NCBI RefSeq assembly: GCF_004959925.1
Contig: NZ_SPUW01000001.1
Coordinates: 310,001-374,000, forward strand
DNA length: 64,000 nt
Source: Pseudooceanicola onchidii
Lineage (GTDB): Bacteria; Pseudomonadota; Alphaproteobacteria; Rhodobacterales; Rhodobacteraceae
Reading direction: 5' to 3'
Position 1 is the stretch's first letter. The number at the start of each line of letters is the position of its first letter. The notes below the pieces were generated by a model, which did not search any database, was not told the origin of the DNA, and saw only the letters and a program-made list of their open reading frames with translations. Positions 1 to 9,541 of the stretch are shown one piece after another. Position numbers and translations under genes: made by a program.

Positions 1-801
1 GAGATGCAGAGCCTTGTGGCACATGGCGAAGACTACCTTTGGCACGGGGATCCGGCCTGGTGGTCGGGGCGGTCGCCGATCCTGTTCCCGATCGTCGGCA
101 AGGCGCCGGGGGACCGGGTGGGCGTCGACGGGCAGGAGGGCGAGATGGCGCAGCACGGGTTTGCCCGGCGCATGACCTTTGCCCGCGCAAAGGCGGAAGC
201 CACCCGTGTGGTGCATACGCTGACCGATACGGTCGCCACGCGCCGCGCCTATCCCAAGCCTTTCGCGCTGACCGTGACCCATTCGGTCAGCGGCGCCACG
301 CTGAGTGTCAGTGCCACCGTGGCCAATACCGGCCGCGCGCCCTTGCCCTTCGGGTTGGGATTTCACCCGGCCTTCCGCTGGCCCCTGCCGGGGGCCGAGG
401 GGCAGGCGCATGAGGTAACGCTGGCCAACCGGGGCGAGCCCGCGCTGGCCCGTCTGCGCGATGGCCTGCTGGACGATCAGCGCCATCCCTCGCCCTTCCG
501 GCGTGGCAGGCTGACGCTGGATCCGGCGATGTTCGATGCCGACGCGATGATCTTTCCCGAAGGGGCAGGCACGGGCCTGAGCTATGGGGCCGACAAGGGG
601 CCCGAGCTGACGTTCACCTTCGACAACCTGCCCAACCTCGCGCTCTGGCAGAAGCCCGGCGCGCCCTTCCTTTGCATCGAACCCTGGCACGGCATGGCGG
701 CGCGGCACGGCGCGGGGCCCGAGATCGCCGCACGCCCCGGCACCTGCACGCTCGCCCCCGGGGACGTCGCGCGCTTCCGCTGGTCGGTTACCGTGCGCTA
801 G
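1..801 (+). CDS. Aldose 1-epimerase family protein (5' partial)
   Basis: Galactose-mutarotase-like sugar epimerase, expected to interconvert anomers of a hexose or related sugar in the cytoplasm. The frame is open to the left edge: codon 1 (GAG) precedes ATG at 4 and reads E-M-Q-S-L, which matches the family's N-terminal 'GAELQSL' region, so the true start lies outside the window. Visible family signatures are SPILFPIVG near the N-terminus, GLGFHPAFRWPL in the middle (active-site His) and CIEPWHGM near the C-terminus (catalytic Glu). This is the LacX-like branch rather than classical GalM. The substrate cannot be inferred from the sequence. It converges on the transglycosylase gene, with 4 bases between stops. 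Confidence 0.85.
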   Translation, partial: EMQSLVAHGEDYLWHGDPAWWSGRSPILFPIVGKAPGDRVGVDGQEGEMAQHGFARRMTFARAKAEATRVVHTLTDTVATRRAYPKPFALTVTHSVSGATLSVSATVANTGRAPLPFGLGFHPAFRWPLPGAEGQAHEVTLANRGEPALARLRDGLLDDQRHPSPFRRGRLTLDPAMFDADAMIFPEGAGTGLSYGADKGPELTFTFDNLPNLALWQKPGAPFLCIEPWHGMAARHGAGPEIAARPGTCTLAPGDVARFRWSVTVR

Positions 802-805
802 GCGG

Positions 806-1597
806 TCAGCCGTCGATCCGGCGGGCCGCGATGGCGATGGCCTGCTGATAGACCGTTGCCGCGTTCCATTCGTTCAGCACGCGGAAATTCCGCGACCCCT
901 CTCCATAGGGCTGGCCCGGTTGCCAGCCCTTCTGGCTCAGGTAGTTGGCGGTCGAGGCCATGGCGTCGGACAGGCCATAAAGGTTGACCCGCCCGTCGCC
1001 ATCGCCATCCCGCCCGTAGGTCAGGACGTTGCCGGCAAGGAACTGGGTATGCCCGATCTCGCCATGCGCGGCGCCGATCGCGTTCGGGTCCAGCCAGCCG
1101 CGATCCACCATCTCCAGCGCTGCCAGCATATGGGCCGCAAAGAACTTGGACCGCCGACAGTCATAGGCGACCGTCGCGTTTGAACTCAGGACGTTGTACT
1201 TGCCCAGGAAGGATCCAAAGCCGCTTTCCATCCCGTGGATCGCCAGCAGGATCCCCGCAGGTACCCCGTAGATCCGTTCAAGCGAGGCATAGAAGGTCGC
1301 ATTCGCCGCCTTGCGCTTGCGCCCGCCCGCGACGATGGCATCGACGCCGCGGATCCGCATGAAATCCTGCAGCGAATACTTCACGCCCTTCTGGTTGCGA
1401 TCCGCCGCGATGGTGCCCTTGGAATATTGCACCTGCGACAGGGCCTGAAGGCCGCGCTGGCCGATGCCCTTGGCGGCCGCCTCTTGCGCGAAGGCGGCTT
1501 TCCAGGCGGCGAAGCCGTTGGCGGTATTGCCGCAGGGGGCGGCGGCGGCGGCGAAGGGCAGGGTGGCCAGGACGAGGGCGGCAATCAGGGGACGCAT
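806..1597 (-). CDS. Lytic murein transglycosylase (MltB/SLT_2 type)
   Basis: Periplasmic enzyme that cleaves peptidoglycan glycan strands, forming 1,6-anhydro-muropeptides. The 263-residue protein starts with a clear Sec signal peptide (residues 1-20, ending AAAA-P). The catalytic glutamate is E124 in the segment AIHGMESGFGSF. GHTQFLAGNVLTYGRDGDGDG corresponds to the family's GxxQFxPS...DxDGDG segment. It lacks the C-terminal peptidoglycan-binding domain that many MltB-family proteins carry, so it is a short stand-alone catalytic domain. It is a single gene between two convergent or divergent neighbours. Confidence 0.9.
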   Translation of the reverse strand: MRPLIAALVLATLPFAAAAAPCGNTANGFAAWKAAFAQEAAAKGIGQRGLQALSQVQYSKGTIAADRNQKGVKYSLQDFMRIRGVDAIVAGGRKRKAANATFYASLERIYGVPAGILLAIHGMESGFGSFLGKYNVLSSNATVAYDCRRSKFFAAHMLAALEMVDRGWLDPNAIGAAHGEIGHTQFLAGNVLTYGRDGDGDGRVNLYGLSDAMASTANYLSQKGWQPGQPYGEGSRNFRVLNEWNAATVYQQAIAIAARRIDG

Positions 1598-1771
1598 GAG
1601 AAACCTTTCAACGGAAATACCTTGGGGGCCAGCCTAGCGCGCCCCGGTCTTTGCCCCAAGCGATCTTTGCAGTCCCGGGGTGGCCAGGGTTACTGGGGGG
1701 CAGGGTGTGAAAAGGCTGGCGACGGGTGGGGTTCGCGGTCATGCTGCGCCGAAATTGGAAAGGCCCGCCTG

Positions 1772-3184
1772 ATGACCCTGATCGACCTCGACGCCACCGC
1801 CCTTGTTGCCCAGATGGAGACCGGCGCGGTCACCTCGGAAGAGGTGATGACCGCCTGTCTCGACCGGATCGAGGCGGTGAACGGGCAGGTCAACGCCATC
1901 GTCGCCCTGCGCGACCGCGACACCCTGCTGGCGGAAGCCCGCGCCGCCGATGCCACCCCGCGCAAGGGCTGGCTGCATGGCCTGCCGATCGCGGTGAAGG
2001 ACCTGGCGAACACCATGGGCATTCCGTCGACCATGGGATCGCCGGTACTGAAGGACTTCGTGCCCAAGCGTGACGATCTGTTCGTGGCGCGCATGCGGGC
2101 GGCGGGGGCGATCTTTATCGGCAAGACCAATGCGCCGGAATTCGGGCTGGGGTCGCACACGGTGAACCCGGTCTACGGGCCGACGCGCAACCCCTATGAC
2201 ACCGCGCTGTCGGCCGGTGGATCCTCGGGCGGGGCGGGGGTGGCGCTGGCTGCGGGGATGCAATGGGTCTGCGACGGGTCGGACATGATGGGCAGCCTGC
2301 GCAACCCGGCAGGCTGGAACAACGTCTACGGCTTCCGCCCGTCCTTCGGGCTGGTGCCGGGCGACGTGGACCGTGATTTCTACCTGCATCCGCTGGCGAC
2401 CTCGGGGCCCATGGGCAAAAGCCCGGCAGACATGGCGGCGCTGCTGGATATCCAGTCAGGGGCCGATCCGCGCATCCCGCTGTCGTTCGACGGGCCGCAG
2501 TTCGCGGGCAACCTGCAGGCCGAGGTCGCGGGCAAGCGCGTCGGCTGGCTGGGCGACTGGGGCGGGGCCTGGCCGATGGAGGCGGGCGTGAAAGAGACCT
2601 GCGAAGCCGCGCTGTCGACCTTTGCCGACCTAGGGGTAGAGGTGGTGCAGACCGACGCGCCCTTCCCGGCGCAGGACCTGTGGCAGGCCTGGATCGACCT
2701 GCGCAGCTTTGCCGTCGCGGCCAGCTGCGCGCCGATCTATGACAACCCCACGCATCGCCCGCACCTGCGCGAAGACGCCGTGTGGGAGCTGGAGCGCGGC
2801 CGTGCACTGACGCCGGTGCAGATCCAGAAGGCCAGCGCGATCCGGTCGGCCTGGTTCCGCCGCGCCGGAGAGCTGTTCGCCGATGTGGACGCCCTGATCG
2901 CGCCGACCGCGCAGGTCTGGCCCTTCCCGATCGACTGGATGCATCCGAAGGAAATCGCGGGTCGCCGGATGGACACCTATCACCGCTGGATGGAATGCGT
3001 GATTCCGGCCTCGATCATCGGGCTGCCTGCGGCGGCGGTTCCGGCGGGCTTTGGCGACGCAGGCCTGCCCATGGGGCTGCAGATCATCGGTCCCTACAAG
3101 CGTGACCTGTCGGTCCTGCAGATCGCCCAGGCCTGGCACGAGGCGACCGACTGGCCCGCCCGCCGCCCGGCCCTGCGGGGATAG
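1772..3184 (+). CDS. Amidase (amidase-signature family)
   Basis: Hydrolyses an amide bond using the Ser-cisSer-Lys triad of the amidase-signature family. The 470-residue protein has the lysine at K76 (IAVKDLANTMG), the glycine/serine loop GGSSGGAG at 149-156 with S151 as cis-serine, and S175 in DMMGSLRNPA as likely nucleophile. The frame is open far upstream, but I start at ATG 1772 because the family begins close to this point and the upstream frame is antisense to the transglycosylase gene. The DMMGS variant replaces the usual DTGGS. Substrate is unknown. It has its own short leader and is not tightly coupled to neighbours. Confidence 0.9.
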   Translation: MTLIDLDATALVAQMETGAVTSEEVMTACLDRIEAVNGQVNAIVALRDRDTLLAEARAADATPRKGWLHGLPIAVKDLANTMGIPSTMGSPVLKDFVPKRDDLFVARMRAAGAIFIGKTNAPEFGLGSHTVNPVYGPTRNPYDTALSAGGSSGGAGVALAAGMQWVCDGSDMMGSLRNPAGWNNVYGFRPSFGLVPGDVDRDFYLHPLATSGPMGKSPADMAALLDIQSGADPRIPLSFDGPQFAGNLQAEVAGKRVGWLGDWGGAWPMEAGVKETCEAALSTFADLGVEVVQTDAPFPAQDLWQAWIDLRSFAVAASCAPIYDNPTHRPHLREDAVWELERGRALTPVQIQKASAIRSAWFRRAGELFADVDALIAPTAQVWPFPIDWMHPKEIAGRRMDTYHRWMECVIPASIIGLPAAAVPAGFGDAGLPMGLQIIGPYKRDLSVLQIAQAWHEATDWPARRPALRG

Positions 3185-3278
3185 GCGGCCTGACCTACGG
3201 GGATAGATGTATGTCGGATGTACTTGATCCGGCGTGATTTTCCCGCTCTGCTGTCGTCACGACCGGCAGGAGGAGCCC

Positions 3279-4067
3279 ATGTCGCACAGCGAGACCCCGC
3301 ACCACGGACTGCCCGATCTGCGCCCGGTAAGCCGCGCCATGCTGTCACGGGCGCTGGCCCGGGGCGCGGCGGACATGCGACGCGCGCCGCTCTGGGGGCT
3401 GTTCTTTGCCCTGGCCTACGTGGCGATCGGCTGGGTTCTGGCCTGGATCACCTGGGCCACGGGGCAAAGCTATTGGCTGATCTTCGCCGCCGTGTCCTTT
3501 CCGCTGATCGGCCCCTTCGCCGCCGTCGGCCTTTACGATGTGTCGCGTCGGCTGAAGCAGGGGCAACCACTGGCCGCACGGGACATCCTGCCGGTGATCC
3601 TGCATCAGTCGAAACGCCAGCTGCCCTCGATCTGCGCCATCGTGATCTTCCTGTTCCTCGTGTGGTTCTTCATCGGCCACATGATCTTTGCGCTTTTCAT
3701 GGGGCTGTCGGTGATGACCAACGTGTCCTCGTCGTTCGAGGTCTTCCTGACCCCAAACGGCCTGGCCATGCTGACGGTCGGCACCGGGGTCGGGGCGCTC
3801 TTTGCGCTGCTGCTTTACATGATCACCGTGATCTCGCTTCCGCTGCTGCTGGACCGGGAGGTCGATTTCGTCACCGCGATGATCGCCTCGTTCCAGACGG
3901 TCACGCGCAGCCCCGGGCCGATGCTGGGCTGGGCGGTGCTGATCGTGGTGCTGACCTTCGTGGCGATGATTCCGCTGTTTCTGGGCCTCTTCTTCGTGCT
4001 GCCCCTGCTGGGCCACGCGACCTGGCACCTCTATGACCAGGCGGCCTATGGCGACCGGGCGTCCTAG
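3279..4067 (+). CDS. DUF2189 domain-containing integral membrane protein
   Basis: A 262-residue inner-membrane protein of the DUF2189 family; the function of the family is not established. It has about six hydrophobic segments, including ones at roughly 35-55, 60-80, 115-145, 165-195 and 215-245. I chose ATG 3279 because GGCAGGAGGAG lies just upstream, an excellent ribosome-binding site; an upstream ATG at 3234 would lack one. The last 4 bases overlap the end of the convergent MFS gene. Confidence 0.85.
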   Translation: MSHSETPHHGLPDLRPVSRAMLSRALARGAADMRRAPLWGLFFALAYVAIGWVLAWITWATGQSYWLIFAAVSFPLIGPFAAVGLYDVSRRLKQGQPLAARDILPVILHQSKRQLPSICAIVIFLFLVWFFIGHMIFALFMGLSVMTNVSSSFEVFLTPNGLAMLTVGTGVGALFALLLYMITVISLPLLLDREVDFVTAMIASFQTVTRSPGPMLGWAVLIVVLTFVAMIPLFLGLFFVLPLLGHATWHLYDQAAYGDRAS

Positions 4068-5326
4068 CCGCGCGCCCGGGCAAACCCGCGTCCAAGCGGA
4101 CCCCAGGCCACCAGCGTCAGAAGCGCCGCCGCCAGCGCCGCGACGATGAAGGGCACGACCAGCGCCACGCCGCGCGAGACGATCCCTTCGGCCAGCGACA
4201 CCAGAACGCCCGACAACAGCAGCCCGACCGGCATCATGCCCCAGGCCAGCAGGCGGTAGATGCTGTTCACCCGACCCAGAAGCGCATCCGGGATCACCCG
4301 CTGGCGATAGGATACCGACACGGTGTTCCACACCAGCCCGGTGAACTCGAACGCCGCGAGGATCGCCGCCAGCGTCCAGCCGCCCGGCGCCACCGCCACG
4401 CCCGCGAAGGCCACGGCCGAGGCCAGCGTCATCCACTGCGCCGACCGCCCTGGCCCAAGTGCCCGCACCACCCGGTCGGCCAGAAGCCCGCCCAGGATGC
4501 CCCCCACGGCCCCCGCCGCCAGGATCAGCCCGTAGGCCCGCGCGCCCAGGCCGAAGTTTTCCTGCACGTGCAGGACCAAGGCGATCACCACCATCTGGTG
4601 CAGCAGGTTCCACACCCCCGTGATCACCGCCAGCAGCCGCAGCAGCGGCGCGTCGCGCAGGAAACTCAGCCCCTCGCCCAGCTCGCGCCGCCAGTTGCGG
4701 GTGGCGGATTGCGCGGGGCGGAAGGTGCCGGTCATCTGCATCACCAGCAGGACGGCCACGACATAGGCGGCGGCATTCACCGCGAAGGGCAGCCAGACCG
4801 CCGCCGCGATCAGGAAGGCGCCAAGCGCGGGGCCCAGCAGGGCATTGCCGATCAGCTCCACGCTCCAGAGCCGCCCGTTCGCGACCTCGAGCCGGTCGTG
4901 CGGTACCAGCGTGGGGAGCATGGTCTGGGCGGCATTGTCGCGAAAGACCTCGGCCGTGCCAATGATAAGTGCGCAAAGCAGCAGGACCGCGAAGGTGCCC
5001 GGCGCGCTGATCCCGTGAAGCGGCGGATCGGCGAAGGGCAGGGTGGCCAGCAGCACACCGACCGCGACGACAAAGCCCGCCGCGCGCAGCATGTCCATCG
5101 CCAGGATCAGCCGCCGCCGGTCGACCCGGTCGGTCACGATCCCGGCGGGCAGGGCAAACACGAACCACGGCAGCCGCACCGCGACGGGCATCAGCGCGAC
5201 GAAGATCGGATCGCGGGTCAGAAGCGTGGCCAGCCAGGCCCAGACCACCAAGGCGATGCCGTCAGCCAAGTTGGTAAAGCCGCTGGCGGCGATGAAGGTG
5301 GCTAGGCGTCGGGAGGGTTCGGTCAT
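4064..5326 (-). CDS. MFS transporter (EntS/MFS_3-like)
   Basis: A 420-residue major facilitator permease with about twelve hydrophobic helices. The loop after helix 2 reads GIVTDRVDRRRL, the GxxxDRxxRR signature of the family, and 'FRDNAAQTMLPTLV' around residue 130 resembles the EntS-like group of drug/siderophore exporters. Substrate and direction are not visible from sequence. The gene stands alone between a convergent DUF2189 gene and the tamAB pair; a GC-rich stem-loop lies between it and tamB. Confidence 0.88.
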   Translation of the reverse strand: MTEPSRRLATFIAASGFTNLADGIALVVWAWLATLLTRDPIFVALMPVAVRLPWFVFALPAGIVTDRVDRRRLILAMDMLRAAGFVVAVGVLLATLPFADPPLHGISAPGTFAVLLLCALIIGTAEVFRDNAAQTMLPTLVPHDRLEVANGRLWSVELIGNALLGPALGAFLIAAAVWLPFAVNAAAYVVAVLLVMQMTGTFRPAQSATRNWRRELGEGLSFLRDAPLLRLLAVITGVWNLLHQMVVIALVLHVQENFGLGARAYGLILAAGAVGGILGGLLADRVVRALGPGRSAQWMTLASAVAFAGVAVAPGGWTLAAILAAFEFTGLVWNTVSVSYRQRVIPDALLGRVNSIYRLLAWGMMPVGLLLSGVLVSLAEGIVSRGVALVVPFIVAALAAALLTLVAWGPLGRGFARARG

Positions 5327-5379
5327 GATGCCGACTGAACGGCGTCACGCGCCGGTCGGCAAGGGGGAACGGCGCGGGC

Positions 5380-5405
5380 GGGCCGCAAAACGGCTGTTGC
5401 GGCCC
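5380..5405 (-). terminator. GC-rich stem-loop after tamB
   Basis: Nine-base perfect inverted repeat GGGCCGCAA / TTGCGGCCC with an 8-base loop, 9 bases beyond the tamB stop codon. There is no T-run, so it would be a weak intrinsic terminator or an mRNA 3' end stabiliser. Confidence 0.5.
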
Positions 5406-5413
5406 GCGCGGTC

Positions 5414-8400
5414 CTAGTAGTCCTTTTCGAAGAACAGCCCGAGGCTTGAATCCCCGTCGGAGCCGACCTTGCCCTTGGCCGTCAGGCTTCGCGTCACATC
5501 CAGGTTGATCGACAGGCTGGTCTTGCCGCCGCTGGTCGCCTCGACCTCGGTATAGACGTTCTCCGAGATGTACTTGCCCGCCGACAGGGCGGTTTCCCCG
5601 TCCGAGGTCTGGCTGACGTCCAGGTCGTCAAGGCCCGCGCCATCTCGGATCTTGCCCACCACGCCGCCGCCGCCTTTGCCGGTCAGTTCCGCGATGGCCA
5701 GGGCCAGCCGCGCCGCCTGGAACGGCGACAGGGACGTGATGTCGCGTTCGAAAAACAGCTGCGACAGCACCTCGTCCTCGGGCAGTTCGGGGCGCGAGGT
5801 GAACAGGACCTGCGGTTCGGCCACCGGCCCGTCCAGGATGATCTGCACCACGTATTCGCCCGACTGGCTTTCCGCGACCAGCCGCACGATCGGGTCGAAC
5901 CCGCCCGCCAGCCGCACCCGGCCTTCGGTGAACTCAAGCCGCTTGGTCAGGATGTCGATCCGACCGCGCATCAGGTCGAACTGGCCGACCGGCTGCACGT
6001 CGGCGGTGGTGCCTGTCAGGGTCAGCCCGCCGCGCAGTTCCGCGTCGATGCCGCGCCCGCGCAGGAACATGGCATCCGTCGACTCGATCCGCAGGTTCAG
6101 GCCAAGCGCGCTGCCCGACCCGCTGCCGCCGCCCGATCCGTCCCCGTCGGTCAGACCGGCGCGGGCACGGGTGGTGCGGCTGGCGCGGTCTTCGTTGACG
6201 TGGCGCATGTCGGGGATCGGTTCGACCCCGCCGAAGCCGCCCGAGGGAATGCGCAGCTCGGTCCCCGACAGGCCGATCCGTCCGCCGATGACGCCGCCGC
6301 CGGTCAGCCCGCCCGACACGGTCACCTGCCCGTTGAGGGTCGTGGTCACCAGACCCGGGCGCGTGAAGGGCACGTTGGCGAGCGACGCGGTCAGGTTCGC
6401 CGGATAGGCCCCCGACAGCGTGACGGGGCCATTCAGGCTAAGCGCGCCGCCGTTCATCGCTGCCCGCAGGTCCAGCTGCGCCCGGCCCGAGGACAGCGCG
6501 ACCGTGCCGGTGATATCCTCGACCACAAGCCCCAGCCCCGGCTCGGACGCGCGGCCCCCGTTCAGCGTGACCTGACCGCTGAGCGCATCGAGCCCGGGCG
6601 CCCCGGTCATCGCCAGATCGAAGCTGGCCGTGCCGGTCACGCTGCGCGGCGCGATATAGGGGTTGGCCAGCGCCAGCGGCGCCGTGCCCGTGATGTCCAG
6701 ATCGACCGCGCCGCCCGGCAGCCCGGCCCGGCCCGTGACCCGCGCATTGGTGCCGCCCGGCCCCTCGGCCGTCACGTTCAGCGTCAGCGCGCCGTCCTCA
6801 CCCTGTTGCACCGACCCGCTGGCGGACACCGGGCCCGCGGGCGCCTGCGGCACGACCCCGGCCAGAGAGGCGAGGCGGGCCGAGAAATCAAGCGCGGTAT
6901 CGCCACTGGCCACGACGCCGCTGGCGCGGGCGGTGACGGTGCGGCCATCGACCGTGGCGCTGTCCAGCCGCAGCCGCGCGCCGTCCAACCGGCCGCGCAC
7001 CGCAACCTGCGTGGTGCCCGCCAGAAGCGTATCGGCCAGCGCCTGTCCGGTGCCGATGTTCTGCACCTCTCCGTCCAGATCCAGCAGGTAGCCTTCGCCG
7101 TCCTGCACGGCCCGCAACGTCGCCTCCAGGGGACCGCCGGTGCCGCCAAGCGGCAGGCCGCTGTCGGCCAGACGCGCGGTCAGGGTCACGTCGCGGCGGC
7201 CTTCGGTCAGGTCGCCTTCGGCATGGGCGGTCACCGCGTCGTTCGCGATGTCCAGCCTGTTAAGCGTGATCAGATCGCCCAGCACCGCCTGCGCCGTCAC
7301 CTGCGTGCGCCCACGCAGCAGCAGGTCGGCCTGCGCCACGCCGGTCTTCAGGTCGCGCCCGGTGCCATCCAGCGTGACGACAAAACCCGCGTCGCTTTCG
7401 CGCGCCGTGACCGTCGCGGTCAGCGGCCCGCCCGGCGTGCCGGTCAGATCACCACTGTCGAACAGCTCTCCGGTGACGGTGACCTGCCGTGCGCCGGCGG
7501 TCAGCTCTCCTTCCGCGCGGATGTCCATCGCGGGGGTGGTGATCGTTGCGCGGTCCAGCAGGATGCGATCGTTCAGCAGCACGCGGGCCGAGACATCGAC
7601 TTCGCCGCGCAGCAGGGCATCCGCCTGCGCGATCCCGGTGGCCAGATCCTCTCCGCCGCCGTCGAGCGTGATGGTAAAGGTGTCTTCCTTGCGTGCGACT
7701 ACGCCGGTCAGTTCGATCGGCCCGCCATCCACACCCATGAACGCGCCCGAGTTCGCCAGCCGCGCCGAATAGTCGATCCGCCCGTCCGCGTTGTCGACCG
7801 TGCCCGAGGCCGCCAGCGCGATCTGGTCATTGGTCAGGCTGAAGGTGTCGATGGTGATCCCCTCGGGGCTGCGCGCCACCGCCACCTCGAGCGCGGCGTT
7901 GCCGCCGATCACCGGATCAAGCCGGTCGATCCCAAGCGCCAGATCCGTGGTCGCGGCAGTGGCAGTGACCGAGAAGCTGCCGCCCAGCAGGTCATAGGAC
8001 AGGTCGAACGTCGCATCCGCTGCGCCCAGCAGGTCGGTGCCCGCCAGATCGGCAAACCGGCCAAGGTCCTCAAGCGCGGCGCGCCCCGCTGCGGTCAGGA
8101 TCGAGGTGCCGCCGCCCGCCGTCAGCGTGGCATCCACCTGCGCCTGATACCCCGTGCCCTGCAGGTCCAGCCCGCGCATTTCAAGATCCGCGCCCTCGGC
8201 CCAGGTCACGCGGGTCCGGGCGGTGATGTTTTCCCCAAGCGCCTGCTGCATGGCCGCGTCGTCAAAGCTGACGCCCGCCAGTTCGGCCGCGATATCCAGA
8301 TCGACCGCCGGGGCGGTGCCGGTGTCCAGCGTGCCGGTCAGCGTCAGCGTGCCGTTTTCGATCGCGGTGCCGGGTTGCGCGAACCCGGCCATGGTGATCT

Positions 8401-9541
8401 GCGCCGACACGTCGTCGCCCTGCGCGGCGTCGAACTGCGCTGCGATCTCGGCCCGGCGCAGCGACAGGTCGGTGCCGAAGGGCAACACGACAGGCGCGCC
8501 GTCCGCAGCGGCAATCACGCCGGTCAGGTCAAAGCGCGCGGGCTTGCCGTCGGGCGTGGTATCGAGCGAGCCGGTCAGATCCACCGTCGCGGCCTTCAGC
8601 GCGAACTGGTCGAGCGACAGCGCGCCATCGGCGGTACGTGCGCCCTGCACGGTCAGACGGACATCATCGCCCAGGAATTCGCGCGCCTGCGGCAACAGAA
8701 GGGCGGTCAGGTCGCCGCCGACATCCGCAGCAAAGGATTGTGCGCCCTCTTCGTCCCCGCGCAGCGTGACGCTGCCCGCCAGCCGGTCTGCCCCGTCCGA
8801 GGTCAGGCGGATATCGGCGGTGAAGTCGTCCAGCGGGCCCGATCCGTCGACGTTCAGCGACAGGGCAGGGCGGCCGGGCAGGTCGAGGATCCGGGCGGTG
8901 ATGCCGTTCTCGGGCTCCTCGGCGGCGATGTTCAGCACCAGCTGGTTCTCTTCTGGCTGAAGATCCAGTTCGACCGCGATACGTCCGTCCCGGTCCACCC
9001 GGTCCAGCGTCAGGGTCGTGGCCAGGTGGGAGTCATCCAGCAGCGCGTTGCCGTCGAAGGTAAAGACGGCCTCTTCGCCCAGCAGGTCCGACCCAAGGCG
9101 AAGTTGCCCGATCGCCAGTTTGCCGACGTTGACCGACACCGGCAGGTCCGGGATCGCAAAGCCCGAGGCCTCGGCCTCGGACCCGCCGCCCGCGGGGGCG
9201 CGGGTGATCGTCAGCGCCTCGGCCGACAGTTCGTTGACTTCCAGCCGCCCGCGCAGCAGCGCGGACCGGTTCCAGTCCAGCACGGCGCCGGTCAGTTCCA
9301 GCCAGACGCCGTCGTCATCGGCGATGGTCATCCGGTCCAGCGTCGCCCGAGAGCTCAGCGCGCCGCGAAAGCCTTCGATCTGCACGGTCCGCCCGGCATC
9401 CGACAGCGTGTCCTGCAACAACCGCGCCAGGTAGCCCTGGCCATCGTCATCCTGTGCCCGCACGGGCGTCGGCACGGCCGACACGAAGGCCAGGACAAGC
9501 GCGACAAGGGCCGCGCAGAGATATGTATGGATCCGTATCAT
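5414..9541 (-). CDS. tamB: Translocation and assembly module inner-membrane component TamB
   Basis: Very large (1375 residues) AsmA/TamB-family protein that spans from inner to outer membrane and works with TamA in outer-membrane protein insertion and/or phospholipid transport. The N-terminus has a signal-anchor (about 1-30, ending VRAQDDD), followed by long repetitive beta-rich sequence and the conserved DUF490 C-terminus (EVLSQLFF, GKYISENVYTEVE, GLFFEKDY). The start is ATG at 9541-9539; its A is shared with the TGA stop of tamA (TGATG), indicating translational coupling. The open frame continues upstream but lies inside tamA. Internal repeats of about 95 residues (phrases like GPLTATV, GPLEATL) are evident. 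Confidence 0.93.
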   Translation of the reverse strand: MIRIHTYLCAALVALVLAFVSAVPTPVRAQDDDGQGYLARLLQDTLSDAGRTVQIEGFRGALSSRATLDRMTIADDDGVWLELTGAVLDWNRSALLRGRLEVNELSAEALTITRAPAGGGSEAEASGFAIPDLPVSVNVGKLAIGQLRLGSDLLGEEAVFTFDGNALLDDSHLATTLTLDRVDRDGRIAVELDLQPEENQLVLNIAAEEPENGITARILDLPGRPALSLNVDGSGPLDDFTADIRLTSDGADRLAGSVTLRGDEEGAQSFAADVGGDLTALLLPQAREFLGDDVRLTVQGARTADGALSLDQFALKAATVDLTGSLDTTPDGKPARFDLTGVIAAADGAPVVLPFGTDLSLRRAEIAAQFDAAQGDDVSAQITMAGFAQPGTAIENGTLTLTGTLDTGTAPAVDLDIAAELAGVSFDDAAMQQALGENITARTRVTWAEGADLEMRGLDLQGTGYQAQVDATLTAGGGTSILTAAGRAALEDLGRFADLAGTDLLGAADATFDLSYDLLGGSFSVTATAATTDLALGIDRLDPVIGGNAALEVAVARSPEGITIDTFSLTNDQIALAASGTVDNADGRIDYSARLANSGAFMGVDGGPIELTGVVARKEDTFTITLDGGGEDLATGIAQADALLRGEVDVSARVLLNDRILLDRATITTPAMDIRAEGELTAGARQVTVTGELFDSGDLTGTPGGPLTATVTARESDAGFVVTLDGTGRDLKTGVAQADLLLRGRTQVTAQAVLGDLITLNRLDIANDAVTAHAEGDLTEGRRDVTLTARLADSGLPLGGTGGPLEATLRAVQDGEGYLLDLDGEVQNIGTGQALADTLLAGTTQVAVRGRLDGARLRLDSATVDGRTVTARASGVVASGDTALDFSARLASLAGVVPQAPAGPVSASGSVQQGEDGALTLNVTAEGPGGTNARVTGRAGLPGGAVDLDITGTAPLALANPYIAPRSVTGTASFDLAMTGAPGLDALSGQVTLNGGRASEPGLGLVVEDITGTVALSSGRAQLDLRAAMNGGALSLNGPVTLSGAYPANLTASLANVPFTRPGLVTTTLNGQVTVSGGLTGGGVIGGRIGLSGTELRIPSGGFGGVEPIPDMRHVNEDRASRTTRARAGLTDGDGSGGGSGSGSALGLNLRIESTDAMFLRGRGIDAELRGGLTLTGTTADVQPVGQFDLMRGRIDILTKRLEFTEGRVRLAGGFDPIVRLVAESQSGEYVVQIILDGPVAEPQVLFTSRPELPEDEVLSQLFFERDITSLSPFQAARLALAIAELTGKGGGGVVGKIRDGAGLDDLDVSQTSDGETALSAGKYISENVYTEVEATSGGKTSLSINLDVTRSLTAKGKVGSDGDSSLGLFFEKDY

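Noticed and set aside
1235-1771. Upstream extension of the amidase frame
   Set aside because: It is antisense to the transglycosylase gene and has no homology; the amidase family starts near ATG 1772.
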